Under the pieces are notes generated by a model. That model worked only from the letters and a program-made list of their open reading frames with translations. It did not search any database and was not told where the DNA came from. Made by a program: the position numbers and the translations under genes. 64,000 nt of DNA from Cellvibrio sp. 79 (GTDB lineage: Bacteria; Pseudomonadota; Gammaproteobacteria; Pseudomonadales; Cellvibrionaceae), in NCBI GenBank assembly GCA_003056245.1, contig MVDH01000001.1, forward strand, positions 1,550,716 through 1,614,715, written 5' to 3'. Positions 27,987-36,847 of the stretch are shown one piece after another (the first letter of the stretch is position 1; the number at the start of each line of letters is the position of its first letter).

Positions 27987-29399
27987 TCAAAATGACGGTA
28001 AAGTTTTAAACCTAAACATCCGTACTGTTAACAACGACGCCGCACAAACCAACCCCACAATTAACGCTGTCCAAAAACCCGGAGCGCCCATCGGTTGTGT
28101 AAACCAATCTTTAAATGTCAATGTATAACCCAGTGGTAGTGAAATTCCCCAGAAAGAAACCAACATAATAATCATCGGAATCTTGGTGTCTTTGTAGCCG
28201 CGTTGTACGCCCATCATGGTGACCTGGATTACGTCGGCCAGTTGGAATATTGCACCGAGCACAAATAATGTTGCTGCGACTTTCTGTACCGCTAAATCCG
28301 AAGTGTACAGGCTGGCAAGCCAGTCGCGGCCTAAAAATAAAATTAAGGCATTGACGCTACCAATGGTGAGTGCGAGAAGTAATGCGCTGCGGGCGAGCAA
28401 GCGGGCTTCCTCGTGATCTTTTGCACCGACGAGAAAACTGATTCGCAGTGTTAATGCCATCCCCATGCTGAGTGGTAGCATAAATACCAGCGAGATCAGG
28501 TTTAAAACAATTTGATGCCCCGCAATAGTTGTTGCACCCAAAGGCGCAATAAACAGGGCAATCATGCAGAACATACTGACTTCAATAAAACTGCTGAAGC
28601 CGATAGGCAAGCCGAGTTTTAATAAACGTTTAATTTCATCTGTTGCCGGTGCAACCCAATTGGCGATTAGATGAAATTGCTGGTAAACACGGCTGGTATT
28701 TAAATAAATTAACAGGGCTATAGTGGCTACCCAATTGGAAATGCTTGTGGCCCAGCCGCATCCTATACCGCCCATGGCTGGTAATTGGAAAAATGTAAAA
28801 TCGAAGCCGTAGATAAAAATATAATTGAGCGGAACGTTTAATATAGCGCTGATAATTGAGAATACCATGATGATGTGAGTGTGCCCCAATCCATCGGTAA
28901 GGCCGCGCAACGCCATTAACAATAAAAGTGCGGGAACACCCCATGAAAATGCTTTTAAGTAACCATCGGCAATGTGCAGGGTTTTCTCGTCCAATTGCAG
29001 CAGTGTGAGCACCGGATGCATATTGGTTAAGAATAAAATCATCAACACCATGGCCGCCAGGGAAATATAAATTCCCTGCCAGGTTGTCGGCATAATTTTA
29101 TGCCACTCCTGTGCACCGCGATGCCCTGAAATAGTCGGTTGCATAGAACCCAGGATACCGGCAAAAAATAATAATGTTGGAACCCATAAGCTGGTGCCTA
29201 TACCAACGCCTGCCAAATCTTCTGCGCTGGAATGACCTGCCATTATTGTGTCAACAACGCCATTCGTCATTTGTGCGAGTTGCGCCACTAGAATAGGCGC
29301 ACCGAGAATCACCAGTTGTTTCCATTCGATGAGTGTGCGAGCAATAAGGCTCTGATTGTGGTCCGGTAAGGCTTGGGGAATATTGTCTTGGGTATTCAC
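27987..29399 (-). CDS. MATE-family multidrug/cation exporter (NorM-like)
   Basis: The 470-residue product has about 12 membrane segments in two MatE halves (PILVAQLAQMTNGVVDTIMAGHSSAEDLAGVGIG at the start, and GLPIGFSSFIEVSMFCMIALFIAPLG at the second half). These are NorM-type Na+ or H+ antiporters that expel cationic drugs. It lies 28 bases downstream of cobC on the same strand, so it may be the last gene of the cobalamin operon. A link to cobalamin is not evident and may be transcriptional only. The start is GTG 29399 with GGAA upstream. Confidence 0.9.
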   Translation of the reverse strand: MNTQDNIPQALPDHNQSLIARTLIEWKQLVILGAPILVAQLAQMTNGVVDTIMAGHSSAEDLAGVGIGTSLWVPTLLFFAGILGSMQPTISGHRGAQEWHKIMPTTWQGIYISLAAMVLMILFLTNMHPVLTLLQLDEKTLHIADGYLKAFSWGVPALLLLMALRGLTDGLGHTHIIMVFSIISAILNVPLNYIFIYGFDFTFFQLPAMGGIGCGWATSISNWVATIALLIYLNTSRVYQQFHLIANWVAPATDEIKRLLKLGLPIGFSSFIEVSMFCMIALFIAPLGATTIAGHQIVLNLISLVFMLPLSMGMALTLRISFLVGAKDHEEARLLARSALLLALTIGSVNALILFLGRDWLASLYTSDLAVQKVAATLFVLGAIFQLADVIQVTMMGVQRGYKDTKIPMIIMLVSFWGISLPLGYTLTFKDWFTQPMGAPGFWTALIVGLVCAASLLTVRMFRFKTLPSF

Positions 29400-29427
29400 G
29401 CGAGTTCCAGTGCATCTTGAGATGAAA

Positions 29428-30048
29428 TCAAACAGTGTTTAGGCCGATGTATTTGATCATCGGTAAGGCATTTTGCTGCATTGCTATTTCAATTCGAGTA
29501 TGGCTTGCATAATCGATAGTCAATTGCCGAAATAAACGGGCGTTGCGCCAGTCCAGATTGAGCAGGTGGGCGATGATAATCCGAATTACGCCGCCGTGAC
29601 AGATGACCAGTTGATGTTCTGCTGTGATATTTGTATGAATTTGTTTCCAACTGCTAATAATTCGCCCGGCAAATTGTTCCAGTGTTTCTCCATCCGGTGC
29701 ATGGGCCGTCGCGGGTGTTTCCCAAAATTGGTTGAGTGTTAACCAATGATCATCGTTAAAGTTCTCGAAGGGAATTCCATCCCAGCAACCAAAATGCATT
29801 TCTTTTAAATCATCGATAATTTGTAACGGCAAGTTATTGGCTGAGGAAAATTCCTGCGCAGGTATTGCACAGCGAATTAACGGCGAACAAACAATGTGGC
29901 TAATCGGATTTAACTGATGTAGTTGTTGGATGTTGTTGTGCAGTTCACGCAAACCATCAGCGCTGGATGCAATATTGGTATGGCCATAAAGTGCAGCGGG
30001 GCCGTCTACTTTGCCATGGCGGATAAGTGTAACAATCCGATTACTCAT
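29428..30048 (-). CDS. cobC: Alpha-ribazole phosphatase (CobC-like histidine phosphatase)
   Basis: The 206-residue product opens with the RHG motif (VTLIRHGKVDG), and the second histidine lies in VICHGGVIR, as in histidine (phosphoglycerate-mutase-like) phosphatases. Position as last gene of a cobT-cobS-cobU cluster, with a 4-base overlap of the cobU end, points to CobC. It dephosphorylates alpha-ribazole-5'-phosphate (or adenosylcobalamin phosphate) in the final steps of cobalamin assembly. Without the context it would be a general histidine phosphatase. Confidence 0.88.
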   Translation of the reverse strand: MSNRIVTLIRHGKVDGPAALYGHTNIASSADGLRELHNNIQQLHQLNPISHIVCSPLIRCAIPAQEFSSANNLPLQIIDDLKEMHFGCWDGIPFENFNDDHWLTLNQFWETPATAHAPDGETLEQFAGRIISSWKQIHTNITAEHQLVICHGGVIRIIIAHLLNLDWRNARLFRQLTIDYASHTRIEIAMQQNALPMIKYIGLNTV

Positions 30049-30566
30049 GTTTGGCTCCCTTTTAATTGCAAGGGAAGACCGGCGGCGATAAAAAATACCT
30101 GATCAGCAACTTGTGCCAATCGCTGGTTCAGACGGCCCGCTTCATCGACAAAAGTGCGATTGATTTCTCCGAGTGGAATAATACCGAGCCCCACTTCATT
30201 GGCGACAAAAATAATCTCTGCCGTGCTCGATTCAATACCTTTAATTAGCGAATCAAACAGGTTGGCAAAATCCTGTTTAGGAAAATGAAACAACTGGTTG
30301 TTGAGCCACAGGGTGAGGCAATCCACCAAAATGGTTTGGTCTTTTTGCGATTCTTCAATTAGTGCATCAATCAAATCCAGTGGACATTCGCGCAACTGCC
30401 ACTCTGCCGGGCGCTGTTGTTGGTGATGTGCAATGCGCTCTGCCATTTCCGCATCGGATACGGTAGCTGTCGCAATGTAGAGTACCGGCTTTTGTGTGGC
30501 GTTTGCGAGCTGTTCTGCATAACGAGATTTACCGGAGCGGGCACCGCCAAGGATGAGTTGAATCAT
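30045..30566 (-). CDS. cobU: Adenosylcobinamide kinase / guanylyltransferase
   Basis: The 173-residue product has a P-loop GGARSGKSRYAEQLA at the start, then HHQQQRPAEW with the guanylylated-histidine region, LVDCLTLWLNNQL and FVANEVGLGIIPLG. All are CobU hallmarks. It phosphorylates adenosylcobinamide and attaches GMP to give adenosylcobinamide-GDP. It overlaps cobC by 4 bases downstream and cobS by 4 bases upstream, indicating translational coupling. Confidence 0.95.
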   Translation of the reverse strand: MIQLILGGARSGKSRYAEQLANATQKPVLYIATATVSDAEMAERIAHHQQQRPAEWQLRECPLDLIDALIEESQKDQTILVDCLTLWLNNQLFHFPKQDFANLFDSLIKGIESSTAEIIFVANEVGLGIIPLGEINRTFVDEAGRLNQRLAQVADQVFFIAAGLPLQLKGSQT

Positions 30567-31306
30567 AATGCGAGCAATACTCCGTAAATCGTTAATTCAC
30601 TGACTTGCTGTACTGCGCCCAATGTGTCGCCCGTGTAGCCGCCGATTTGTTTGTTCAAATAAACCTTCGCCAATATACGCACTATTATGAGTGCTGCTAA
30701 TAGAATCGCCGCGTGCGCTAGTGGCAGAAAAAATAATGCGGGTAGGGCAGTGGTTAGCAGAATAGCTAAATCAGTCTTGGTTAATTGGTTGGCAAGCGGT
30801 TTACTTTTGCTGGTGTTGCTATCACTGACATAGTGCATATCTGCAATCAGACTTATTGCAGTTACACGTGAAAGGGGATACGCAATTAACAGTGCGATAA
30901 TGATGTCGCTGTTTTCAATTAATAATAAATATTTTCCGAGCAATACCATTATCAATGCCGACGCGCCGTAAGTGCCTATACGGCTATCCTTCATGATAGT
31001 TAGTTTTTTCTCGCGTGAAAATGCACCGCCAAAACCATCGGCGGTGTCTGCCAATCCATCTTCATGGAACGCACCGGTTAGCAATAAACTAAATCCCATT
31101 GCTAGCCACAAACTAATGGTTTCCGGGAATAATTTATGTGTGGTAAAAAATATCGCAGCGACTAAGGCCCCCAATAACCAGCCAACCACTACCAGGTAGC
31201 GACTGGAATGATTGAGTTTTTCCGGGGAGTATTCCACCCAGCCGGGCATGGGAATGCGGCTGAAAAATCCCAGCGCGAGAAAAAATAAATTGAGTTGGTT
31301 TTTCAT
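30563..31306 (-). CDS. cobS: Adenosylcobinamide-GDP ribazoletransferase (cobalamin synthase)
   Basis: The 247-residue integral membrane protein has about six hydrophobic segments. The CobS metal motif is present in HEDGLADTADGFGGAFSREKKL, followed by IMKDSRIGTYG. It joins adenosylcobinamide-GDP and alpha-ribazole (phosphate) at the inner membrane. It is coupled to cobU by a 4-base overlap and stands 33 bases after cobT. Confidence 0.94.
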   Translation of the reverse strand: MKNQLNLFFLALGFFSRIPMPGWVEYSPEKLNHSSRYLVVVGWLLGALVAAIFFTTHKLFPETISLWLAMGFSLLLTGAFHEDGLADTADGFGGAFSREKKLTIMKDSRIGTYGASALIMVLLGKYLLLIENSDIIIALLIAYPLSRVTAISLIADMHYVSDSNTSKSKPLANQLTKTDLAILLTTALPALFFLPLAHAAILLAALIIVRILAKVYLNKQIGGYTGDTLGAVQQVSELTIYGVLLAL

Positions 31307-31339
31307 TAACGTGTGATGATTTCGAGGTGGAGTATATCG

Positions 31340-32374
31340 TTAAACTTTCACACCTGCACTTTCAAAGGTGGCCATCTGATTATAAAAACTAACCGCAGCG
31401 TGAATCAGTGGCATTGCCAGCGCCGCGCCCGTTCCCTCACCCAGGCGCAAGCCCAGATTCAATAAGGGTTTGGCATTGAGTAATTTCAACATTAATTGAT
31501 GGCCAGCTTCTTCTGACTCGTGGGCAAAAATCATGTAGTCGCGCGCATTGGGATTAAATTGCACGGCAAGCAATGCAGCAGCGGTAACAATAAAACCGTC
31601 GACGAGAATAATTTTTTTCGCTTGCGCTGCAACCAGCATTGCACCGCAAATCTGGGCGATCTCGAAACCACCCAGCTCACTGAGAATGTTCAGTGGGGAT
31701 TTATCCTCAACACGCGCAATTCCTTTTTTAATCAATTCGATTTTTTTGGCAAGCTGATCCGCATTAATTCCAGTGCCCAGGCCCACACATTTTTCTACCG
31801 GTGCGCCACTGATAATCGCCAGAATGGCAGCAGCGGAACTGCTATTGCCAATTCCCATTTCGCCAAAGGCCAATAAATTGGAGCCCGCGTTAATTTCCTG
31901 CTCGGCCAATAATTGCCCAAATAATAATGCTTGCCGCGCATGCGCCTGGGTCATTGCCGGTTCATGGGCGAGGTTACGTGTGCCGGCAGCGATGCGTTGG
32001 TTGATTAGTGTTGCCGGCGGAAACGAAATTTCATTTTTGATACCGGCATCGATCACCTTTAGCGGAAGATGGTTAGTACGACAAAAACAATTGATCGCGG
32101 CACCGCCCGCTAAAAAGTTCAGCACCATTTGTTGTGTAACGCTGCTGGGAGCGATACTGACGCCTTCCTCGGCAATTCCATGGTCGGCAGCGAAGACCAG
32201 CATTAGCGGTCGTTCAATACTTAAACGCGGACGTTCCTGAATAAGTGCGATTTGTAATGCGACAGCTTCAAGTTGCCCAAGGGCGCCCATGGGTTTGGTT
32301 TTTTGATCGATATGTTGTTGGATACTTGGAATCAGTTGGATATTCACCGGGTTGATTTGCCATTCAATAGTCAT
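31340..32374 (-). CDS. cobT: Nicotinate-nucleotide--dimethylbenzimidazole phosphoribosyltransferase
   Basis: The 344-residue product shows CobT segments KPMGALGQLEAVALQIA, the AADHGIAEEGVS loop, FGEMGIGNSSSAAAIL and the C-terminal catalytic glutamate region LGLRLGEGTGAALAMPLI. It makes alpha-ribazole phosphate from the lower-ligand base. It is the first gene of the minus-strand cluster cobT-cobS-cobU-cobC. The 175-base gap to the divergent aminotransferase shows no B12-riboswitch core that I can recognise. No corrin-ring genes are present, so the cluster fits salvage or late assembly. Confidence 0.95.
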   Translation of the reverse strand: MTIEWQINPVNIQLIPSIQQHIDQKTKPMGALGQLEAVALQIALIQERPRLSIERPLMLVFAADHGIAEEGVSIAPSSVTQQMVLNFLAGGAAINCFCRTNHLPLKVIDAGIKNEISFPPATLINQRIAAGTRNLAHEPAMTQAHARQALLFGQLLAEQEINAGSNLLAFGEMGIGNSSSAAAILAIISGAPVEKCVGLGTGINADQLAKKIELIKKGIARVEDKSPLNILSELGGFEIAQICGAMLVAAQAKKIILVDGFIVTAAALLAVQFNPNARDYMIFAHESEEAGHQLMLKLLNAKPLLNLGLRLGEGTGAALAMPLIHAAVSFYNQMATFESAGVKV

Positions 32375-32482
32375 AATCCGTTTCCTTTTTGTCAGGCTTG
32401 GAAAGTTAGCACATTCATCACTCCGAAATCGTAAATGCGTATAGTTTTAGCGAGTTTTTACGCGGTAATGAAAAACTCGGCG

Positions 32483-32488
32483 TATAAT
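32483..32488 (+). promoter_or_regulatory. Candidate -10 box for the aminotransferase gene
   Basis: A perfect TATAAT at 32483-32488 stands 61 bases before the aminotransferase ATG. No good -35 hexamer is found at 16-18 bases upstream, so the promoter call is tentative. Confidence 0.35.
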
Positions 32489-32549
32489 CCCGCGCGTTTT
32501 TCCCGTTATTACTGCACGTATTTTTCCTCGCCTGAATCCGGAGCCTGCC

Positions 32550-33740
32550 ATGTTTGAAGTCCTGCCCCTGCTGCCTAACGACCCAATCCTGGGGTTGAGT
32601 ATCGCCTATGCCAATGACATTAACGCCGATAAGGTGGATTTGGGGGTAGGGGTGTACAAAAATGATGCGGGTCAAACCCCGATTATGAAAGCGGTGGCCG
32701 AGGCCGAAAAACTGCGCATTGCACGCGATATCACCAAGGCTTACACCCCACCCGCCGGTGTTCCCGGTGCCAATGAGGCATCCACCCGCCTGGTATTTGG
32801 CGCTGATCACCCGGCTGTAGCAGCTGGCCGTGTACGCACTGTCCAAGCCCCCGGTGGTTGCGGTGCATTGCGGGTAGCGGCGGAGTTAATCCAGCGCGCC
32901 AAACCCGGCGCTAACCTCTGGGTGAGCACTCCAACCTGGGCGAACCACGTGCCGTTATTGGGTTCTGCCGGTTTGAAATTACGCGAATATCCCTATTACG
33001 ACTACGCCACGCACAGTATTGATTTTGCGGCACTGCTCGCGACCTTCAACGAAATCCCGCGCGGCGATCTGGTGTTATTGCATGCTTGCTGCCATAACCC
33101 GAGCGGTGCCGATTTAACCAATTCACAATGGGATCAAGTGGCCGATGTGTTGGTTGAGCGCGGCATCATCCCCTTTGTTGACATGGCCTACCAGGGCTTC
33201 GGCGAAGGCCTGGAAGAAGATGCTTACGGTTTGCGGATGCTGGCCAACCGTGTGCCGGAAATGATCGTCGCCAATTCGTTCTCCAAAAATTTTGGCTTAT
33301 ATCGTGAGCGTGCGGCGAGTTTGAGCCTGGTGTTCGCGGATACCCAACAAGCCGATGCCGGTTTTAGCCAGGTACTGAACGTTGCACGCGGTATTTATTC
33401 AATGCCACCCGCGCATGGCTCAACGATTGTAGACATCATTTTGCATAGCGATGAACTCACCCAATTATGGCAAACCGAACTCACCCAAATGCGCGAGCGC
33501 ATCGCCGGTTTGCGGGTGCAATTGGTGGACTCATTAAGCCGTTTGCAACAAGCGCGCGATTTCAGCTTCATCGCCAAAGAGCGCGGCATGTTTTCATTTT
33601 TGGGTTTGACTGTTGAGCAAGTGCGTAAATTGAAAAGCGATTACAGCATCTATATGACTGATACCAGCCGTATCAGCGTCGCAGGTTTAACGAAAGAAAA
33701 AATGGATTATGTGGCGAAAGCGATAGTGGCTGTGTTGTAA
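32550..33740 (+). CDS. Aspartate/aromatic aminotransferase (class I, TyrB/AspC type)
   Basis: The 396-residue product has the family opening MFEVLPLLPNDPILGLSIAYAND with VDLGVGVYKNDAGQTPIMKAV. It carries HACCHNPSGADLTNSQW, FVDMAYQGFGEG and the PLP lysine in NSFSKNFGLYRERAASLS. It transfers amino groups between aspartate or aromatic amino acids and 2-oxoglutarate. Which of the two substrates dominates cannot be decided from sequence, so I give no symbol. Divergent from cobT, convergent with the toxin-antitoxin pair. Confidence 0.92.
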   Translation: MFEVLPLLPNDPILGLSIAYANDINADKVDLGVGVYKNDAGQTPIMKAVAEAEKLRIARDITKAYTPPAGVPGANEASTRLVFGADHPAVAAGRVRTVQAPGGCGALRVAAELIQRAKPGANLWVSTPTWANHVPLLGSAGLKLREYPYYDYATHSIDFAALLATFNEIPRGDLVLLHACCHNPSGADLTNSQWDQVADVLVERGIIPFVDMAYQGFGEGLEEDAYGLRMLANRVPEMIVANSFSKNFGLYRERAASLSLVFADTQQADAGFSQVLNVARGIYSMPPAHGSTIVDIILHSDELTQLWQTELTQMRERIAGLRVQLVDSLSRLQQARDFSFIAKERGMFSFLGLTVEQVRKLKSDYSIYMTDTSRISVAGLTKEKMDYVAKAIVAVL

Positions 33741-33764
33741 CAAAACGCTTGCTAAAACCTGCCA

Positions 33765-33803
33765 TAAAAAAGGCCTAGAGGATCGCCTCAAGGCCTTTTT
33801 TTT
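33765..33803. terminator. Bidirectional terminator between aminotransferase and antitoxin genes
   Basis: aaaaaaggcct and aggcctttttt arms with an inner gagg / cctc stem around atcg. The antitoxin stop codon (from 33775) lies inside the structure. Confidence 0.85.
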
Positions 33804-34086
33804 CGATGATATTTAATAATCTTAACGACGAACCATTCGGTTTGTTATCGCCGGATTCCCATTTTTGCAACGCAGATGTACTGACATTAAGAACAGCGGC
33901 CATTACCGCTTGACTCAAGTGCTCGCGCAAACGCAAAGCCTTAATTTGTTGCGGAGAGATTTCCTGTAATTCCAAATTGCATAACTGTTGGTATTCATTC
34001 ATGCGACGTGCACTGATAACACCGGTTTTATGCAATCCTGCGACGGTTTCTTGCACTTCATCTAGTAAGCGGCTATTGGTTTTCAT
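33775..34086 (-). CDS. HigA-type antitoxin, XRE helix-turn-helix
   Basis: The 103-residue product has the Cro/C1-type helix-turn-helix in its C-terminal half (IKALRLREHLSQAVMAAVLNVSTSALQKWESGDNKPNGSSLRLLNII). The sequence overlaps the toxin gene upstream by 14 bases. Antitoxins of this type neutralise the RelE-like partner by binding it and repress their shared promoter. The N-terminal 45 residues probably contact the toxin. The operator candidate is at 34482-34496. Confidence 0.87.
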   Translation of the reverse strand: MKTNSRLLDEVQETVAGLHKTGVISARRMNEYQQLCNLELQEISPQQIKALRLREHLSQAVMAAVLNVSTSALQKWESGDNKPNGSSLRLLNIIEKKGLEAIL

Positions 34087-34450
34087 AATTTATTTCCTGC
34101 AATTCACCCGTGTTCAACGCTTTTTTCAATTCCTGGTCATTTAATGACAAAAGATCTTGCGCGAGTTGTTGCAAAAATTTCAGTTCATGTGACGAAATAT
34201 TCTCGCGTTCATTTTTGTTAAATCCAAAAATAAAAAACCAGCGATCTTTTAGTTGGGTTGCAATTAATGTTCTCGCTCCACCACGCTTTCCCCGCCCCTG
34301 AATAGCAACACGCTTTTTAAAAACATTGCCACCCAGATTTGCATCATTCAATCCTTGTTTCATTTCTGCTACCGCATTCCAGAGGGCCTGATCCGTCAGT
34401 TCTGACTTATTCCAACGATTGAATGTCCGGGTTTTAAAAAGTCTATCCAT
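34073..34450 (-). CDS. RelE/HigB-like toxin of a type II toxin-antitoxin pair
   Basis: The 125-residue product begins MDRLFKTRTFNRWNKS and carries GGARTLIATQLKDRWFFIFGFNKNERENIS, characteristic of the HigB-like RelE-superfamily proteins (COG4737 type) that lie upstream of XRE antitoxins. These are usually ribosome-dependent mRNA endonucleases. Toxin first and antitoxin second with overlap is the HigBA order. The basic patch KKRVAIQGRGKRGG fits RNA binding. Function is inferred from family and order. Confidence 0.85.
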   Translation of the reverse strand: MDRLFKTRTFNRWNKSELTDQALWNAVAEMKQGLNDANLGGNVFKKRVAIQGRGKRGGARTLIATQLKDRWFFIFGFNKNERENISSHELKFLQQLAQDLLSLNDQELKKALNTGELQEINYENQ

Positions 34451-34481
34451 AGCTTGTGCTCATCCGTCCTTTTTAAAACTA

Positions 34482-34496
34482 TATCATTGGATGATA
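34482..34496. promoter_or_regulatory. Candidate operator of the HigBA-type pair
   Basis: TATCAT-TGG-ATGATA, a perfect inverted repeat, lies 31 bases upstream of the toxin start codon, where an autoregulatory antitoxin would bind. It is also upstream of the KdpD-like gene, transcribed the other way. Confidence 0.6.
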
Positions 34497-34559
34497 CAGT
34501 TTGTCAGCCCGATTAAATCCTTATGTGCTCCTTATGGCGAGGCTGCTAAGCTCTCGCCT

Positions 34560-36056
34560 ATGAACGCATTATTCTCTCCTCGATACTTACAACGCTACGC
34601 AACCGGCCTGGCCATTTGGGCGCTGGGGTGGTGTGTGTTGCTATTGCTGGATACCCATTTCGATCTGGCCAACCTGAGTCTGGTATTGGTACTCACCTCG
34701 GCCATTGCCGCACTGTGGCTGCCAGTCAGTTTTACGCTGGTTACAAGTGTAATTGCGCTCATGGCTTTTAATTGGGCTTTTGTGCCGCCGCGTGGCACTT
34801 TTGCGATTGATTTGCACCAACACACTTTTTTATTGGTGGCGATGTTGGTGGTGAATGTGATTGTGGCGCGGTTGATGGTTTCCTTGCGTGAACAAACCCG
34901 CCGGGCCGAGGCACATGCTATTGCTGCTGATGCTTTGCGCAGCTGGGGCGATAAATTGCGCGATAGCAAAGAACCGACAGAACTATTAAGTGAATTACAG
35001 CAACAGCTTGCTTATCTCAGTGGTTTTCCTGTTCACGTTTTGAGTGATGCAGCCAGCGATATCGCACTATTAAATACCGAGCAGCGCGACGCATTGATTT
35101 ATTGTCGGGATAATAATCAAGCAATAGGGCCGGATACCGGTCGCTACCAGGAATTGGCAAATCTTTATTTACCGTTGCGCGGTAAAGGCCAGGCGGGTGG
35201 TGCGGTCATGCTGGATGCAGTCCTGATCAAGCAACCCGAACTTTTTGCGCAGGCGCAAGCACTGTGCGACCAAATGGGATGGGCGTTGGAGCGGCAACAA
35301 ATGTTGCAGCGTGAACGAAGCGCGCGCGATCAAGCGCAATCGCAAAATTTGCGCAATACATTTCTCGCCGCAATTTCCCACGATTATCGCACACCACTTG
35401 CCACCATTATGGGGGCTGCGTCTTCGTTGATTGAACAAGATGATCGCTTAACGCAACCACAGCGCCAGCAATTAGCAAAAACGATCGTCGATGAAGCGGA
35501 TCGTTTACGTCGCCAAACCAACAATATGTTGCAACTCGCGCGGTTGGATGGAATTAACGCGGTAGGTGCCGCAATCCAGGCAGATTGGGAATCGGCAGAA
35601 GAAATTATTGGCAGCGTGCTTCGTCGTATTCCGGCCGAATTACAACATCGAATTGAAATAAATATCCAATCTGATTTGCCGTTAATTTGGGGTGATGCGT
35701 TGTTACTGGCGCAAATGCTGGAAAATTTAATCGACAACGCATTCAAATATGGGCCCGCTGATAGTGCGATAAAATTAATTGCGCATTCGACACAACAATC
35801 GCTGGTGTTGGCAGTTGAAGATCAGGGAAAAGGCATAACGACAAATAACTTTGAACAATTGTTGGAGACTTTTCAGCGCGGTGATCACCGTCAATCCGGT
35901 GCTGGTGTTGGGTTGGCATTATGTCGCGCTATTGCCAATGTTCACGGTGGGGAATTTGTACATCTTGCGGGCATGAATTTTTCCCGCTTTGAATGCCGTT
36001 TACCGCTGCGCGCGCAGCCGACTATTGCCGGAATTATTGCCGGAGTTGACGCATGA
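34560..36056 (+). CDS. Short KdpD-like sensor histidine kinase
   Basis: A 499-residue kinase. Residues 1-110 contain four membrane segments with the KdpD-type DUF4118 pattern (FNWAFVPPRGTFAIDLHQH). A GAF-like linker follows. HisKA has AAISHDYRTPLATIMGAASSL and HATPase_c has LENLIDNAFKYGP, DQGKGI and GAGVGLALCRAI, all intact. The large N-terminal KdpD and USP domains of E. coli KdpD (about 400 residues) are absent. I start at ATG 34560; an open frame to 34419 would overlap the toxin gene and carry no family sequence. It overlaps the response regulator by 4 bases, and the potassium transporter kup follows. Confidence 0.88.
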   Translation: MNALFSPRYLQRYATGLAIWALGWCVLLLLDTHFDLANLSLVLVLTSAIAALWLPVSFTLVTSVIALMAFNWAFVPPRGTFAIDLHQHTFLLVAMLVVNVIVARLMVSLREQTRRAEAHAIAADALRSWGDKLRDSKEPTELLSELQQQLAYLSGFPVHVLSDAASDIALLNTEQRDALIYCRDNNQAIGPDTGRYQELANLYLPLRGKGQAGGAVMLDAVLIKQPELFAQAQALCDQMGWALERQQMLQRERSARDQAQSQNLRNTFLAAISHDYRTPLATIMGAASSLIEQDDRLTQPQRQQLAKTIVDEADRLRRQTNNMLQLARLDGINAVGAAIQADWESAEEIIGSVLRRIPAELQHRIEINIQSDLPLIWGDALLLAQMLENLIDNAFKYGPADSAIKLIAHSTQQSLVLAVEDQGKGITTNNFEQLLETFQRGDHRQSGAGVGLALCRAIANVHGGEFVHLAGMNFSRFECRLPLRAQPTIAGIIAGVDA

Positions 36057-36775
36057 GCCTGCGGTTATTACTGGTAGAAGATGATCGCGAATTGCGCAGT
36101 ACATTACGCTCGGCGTTGATGATAGAAGGCCATGAGGTTATCACCGCCGCGAGCCTTTCTGAAGCCAATGCAATTTACAACCAAACCCAACTCGATGGTG
36201 AAACCAAAACACAATCCTTCGATTTAATTTTATTGGATTTGGGTTTGCCCGACGGTGATGGCAGTGAGTTGCTGAATCGCTTGCGCCGCCGCCAGAATAC
36301 GCCAGTCATTATTATTTCTGCGCGCGAGGCGGAAGGACAAAAAATAGAATTACTGGATGCAGGCGCAGATGATTATTTAGTGAAGCCATTTAGTATCGGT
36401 GAATTATTGGCGCGTATTCGTGTGGCGATGCGGCATCGCGGTGCGCATTTGCGCCCGGCAATAACGCGCTATGAATATGCCAATTTATGCATCGATCTGG
36501 CGAACCACAGCGTCGTTAAAAACGGTGAGGCTATTCATTTGACGCCCACAGAATTTAATTTACTGGCACGATTGGTACGCAGTGCCGGGCAAGTTGTTAA
36601 CCATCGCCAGTTATTGGTGGATGTATGGGGCCAGGAATATCTGGATCACACCCACTACCTGCGTTTGTATATGGGGCAACTGCGCGCAAAACTCGAACGA
36701 AATCCGGCGCGCCCGAAATTTCTATTGACTGAACCTGGTATTGGTTATCGCCTGCTGGATAATAATCCGGAGTAG
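36053..36775 (+). CDS. KdpE-like OmpR-family response regulator
   Basis: The 240-residue product has a receiver domain (LLLVEDDRELRS, phospho-acceptor Asp in LILLDLGLPDGDG, Lys in YLVKPFSIGELLARI) and a winged-helix DNA-binding domain (HLTPTEFNLLARLVRSAGQVVNHRQLLVDVWG). Together with the upstream KdpD-like kinase it forms a two-component system. A 13-residue insertion in the receiver (YNQTQLDGETKTQ) is unusual for KdpE. There is no kdpFABC nearby; kup, 72 bases downstream, is the plausible target. Confidence 0.9.
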   Translation: MSLRLLLVEDDRELRSTLRSALMIEGHEVITAASLSEANAIYNQTQLDGETKTQSFDLILLDLGLPDGDGSELLNRLRRRQNTPVIIISAREAEGQKIELLDAGADDYLVKPFSIGELLARIRVAMRHRGAHLRPAITRYEYANLCIDLANHSVVKNGEAIHLTPTEFNLLARLVRSAGQVVNHRQLLVDVWGQEYLDHTHYLRLYMGQLRAKLERNPARPKFLLTEPGIGYRLLDNNPE

Positions 36776-36847
36776 CTGGCTATACTTATGCGATCCTGAT
36801 GCCGGGTTTTACATACTGCGTGTGTGTTAATTACATAGGTAGTTGTT

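Noticed and set aside
32375..32549. Possible cobalamin riboswitch upstream of cobT
   Set aside because: The gap is short, holds the divergent promoters, and I see no B12-box core; a covariance search would be needed to be certain.
34419..34559. Longer N-terminus for the KdpD-like kinase
   Set aside because: It would overlap the divergent toxin gene and its operator, and the extra 47 residues show no family pattern; ATG 34560 fits better.
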